Positions 63,505 to 64,000 of a stretch of 64,000 bases of DNA are shown piece after piece (position 1 is the stretch's first letter; each line of letters starts with the position of its first letter). Below the pieces are notes generated by a model. It had not been told where the DNA came from. It saw nothing but the letters and a program-made list of their open reading frames with translations, and searched no databases. The stretch spans positions 150,709 through 214,708 of the forward strand of contig NZ_AUFB01000010.1 of assembly GCF_000426285.1 (NCBI RefSeq). The letters run 5' to 3'. Made by a program: the position numbers and the translations under genes. Source of the stretch: Rhizobium leucaenae USDA 9039. GTDB taxonomy: Bacteria; Pseudomonadota; Alphaproteobacteria; Rhizobiales; Rhizobiaceae.

Positions 63505-64000
63505 TTAGTAGACCACCACGCCGCGGATCGACTCGCCCTTGTGCATGAGTTCGAAGCCCTTGTTGATGTCTTCGAGCGGCATGGTGTGGGTGATCATCGG
63601 ATCGATCTGGATCTTGCCTTCCATGTACCAGTCGACGATCTTCGGGACGTCGGTGCGGCCGCGGGCGCCACCGAAGGCGGTGCCCATCCAGTTGCGGCCA
63701 GTGACGAGCTGGAAGGGACGCGTCGAGATCTCCTGGCCAGCGCCGGCCACCCCGATGATAACAGACTTGCCCCAGCCGCGATGCGAGGCCTCGAGCGCCT
63801 GGCGCATGACCTTGGTGTTGCCGGTGCAGTCGAAGGTGTAGTCGGCCCCGCCGATCAGATCGCCGTGCCGCTTCGTCATATTGACGAGATAGGGAACGAT
63901 GTCATCGCCGACCTCCTTCGGATTGACGAAGTGGGTCATGCCGAACTTCTCACCCCAGGCCTTGCGGTCCGGGTTGATGTCGACACCGATGATCATGTCG
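63505..64000 (-). CDS. adhC: S-(hydroxymethyl)glutathione dehydrogenase / class III alcohol dehydrogenase (N-terminal part outside window)
   Basis: The C-terminal ~165 residues are visible: the end of the Rossmann fold [30 protein letters not shown], then [61 protein letters not shown], all typical of class III enzymes. It oxidises S-hydroxymethylglutathione with NAD. The start lies beyond base 64000. It is upstream of gfa and fghA, completing the formaldehyde pathway. Confidence 0.95.
   Translation of the reverse strand, partial: DMIIGVDINPDRKAWGEKFGMTHFVNPKEVGDDIVPYLVNMTKRHGDLIGGADYTFDCTGNTKVMRQALEASHRGWGKSVIIGVAGAGQEISTRPFQLVTGRNWMGTAFGGARGRTDVPKIVDWYMEGKIQIDPMITHTMPLEDINKGFELMHKGESIRGVVVY

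Overview
The window is a chromosomal segment of an alphaproteobacterium of the Rhizobiaceae, most likely the genus Rhizobium or a close relative. The support is high-GC coding, the suf operon order with two cysteine desulfurases (sufS2-B-C-D-S1-T-A), the split purC/purS/purQ/purL genes with bolA and grxD nearby, an ATP12-family chaperone, DUF1127 and PagL-type proteins, and short rhizobial intergenic palindromes. Species cannot be fixed from the sequence alone. Nearly all genes are housekeeping or conserved accessory genes. I see no prophage, transposase, CRISPR array, rRNA or tRNA.

Layout. 1-4.2 kb: 3' part of ttcA, a Fic protein, two tandem inositol-monophosphatase paralogues and a membrane class III cyclase. 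4.2-7.3 kb: two tandem Bcr/CflA efflux pumps and monothiol glutaredoxin. 7.4-17 kb: a purine region on the minus strand (purC, purS, purQ, then purL, bolA) interrupted by accessory genes: a lipoprotein, a decayed ATPase, a DUF1127 protein divergent from a MocR regulator, and a PagL-like lipid A deacylase. 17-23.4 kb: small hydrolase, DUF2189 and iron-permease-like membrane proteins, purB, a membrane protein, rpe and an ABC binding protein. 23.4-29.2 kb: flavin reductase, then a tightly coupled MoxR/CoxE/XdhC/MocA-type cluster for molybdenum hydroxylase maturation, with no molybdoenzyme in view. 29.2-41.6 kb: Nudix-RhlE pair, M23 peptidase, Bcp/DUF455 pair, a 1139-residue AsmA-like protein, tyrS, a GNAT protein, a PIN/antitoxin pair in reversed order, and an alpha/beta hydrolase.

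41.7-49 kb is the seven-gene suf operon for Fe-S cluster assembly. Its promoter region carries matches to both the RirA box (IRO) and the Irr box (ICE). 49-54.4 kb holds an antitoxin-like gene without its toxin, a hydrolase remnant and the gcvT-gcvH-gcvP glycine cleavage operon behind a tandem glycine riboswitch. 54.5-61 kb: PCu(A)C copper chaperone, an rluC-like/HAD/ATP12 cluster, a lipoprotein, pccB and two DoxX paralogues. 61-64 kb: a glutathione-dependent formaldehyde set (adhC-type dehydrogenase, gfa, fghA) with a YaiI protein, plus an SMR (Gdx/SugE-type) exporter behind a convincing guanidine-II (mini-ykkC) riboswitch.

The points most worth a second look are the guanidine-II switch, the overlapping iron-control sites before suf, a palindromic repeat family with four copies between 48 and 56 kb, the orphan molybdenum-enzyme maturation cluster with a 26-codon ORF at its front, and the MocR/DUF1127 operator region. 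I did not find a system that is clearly new to biology.
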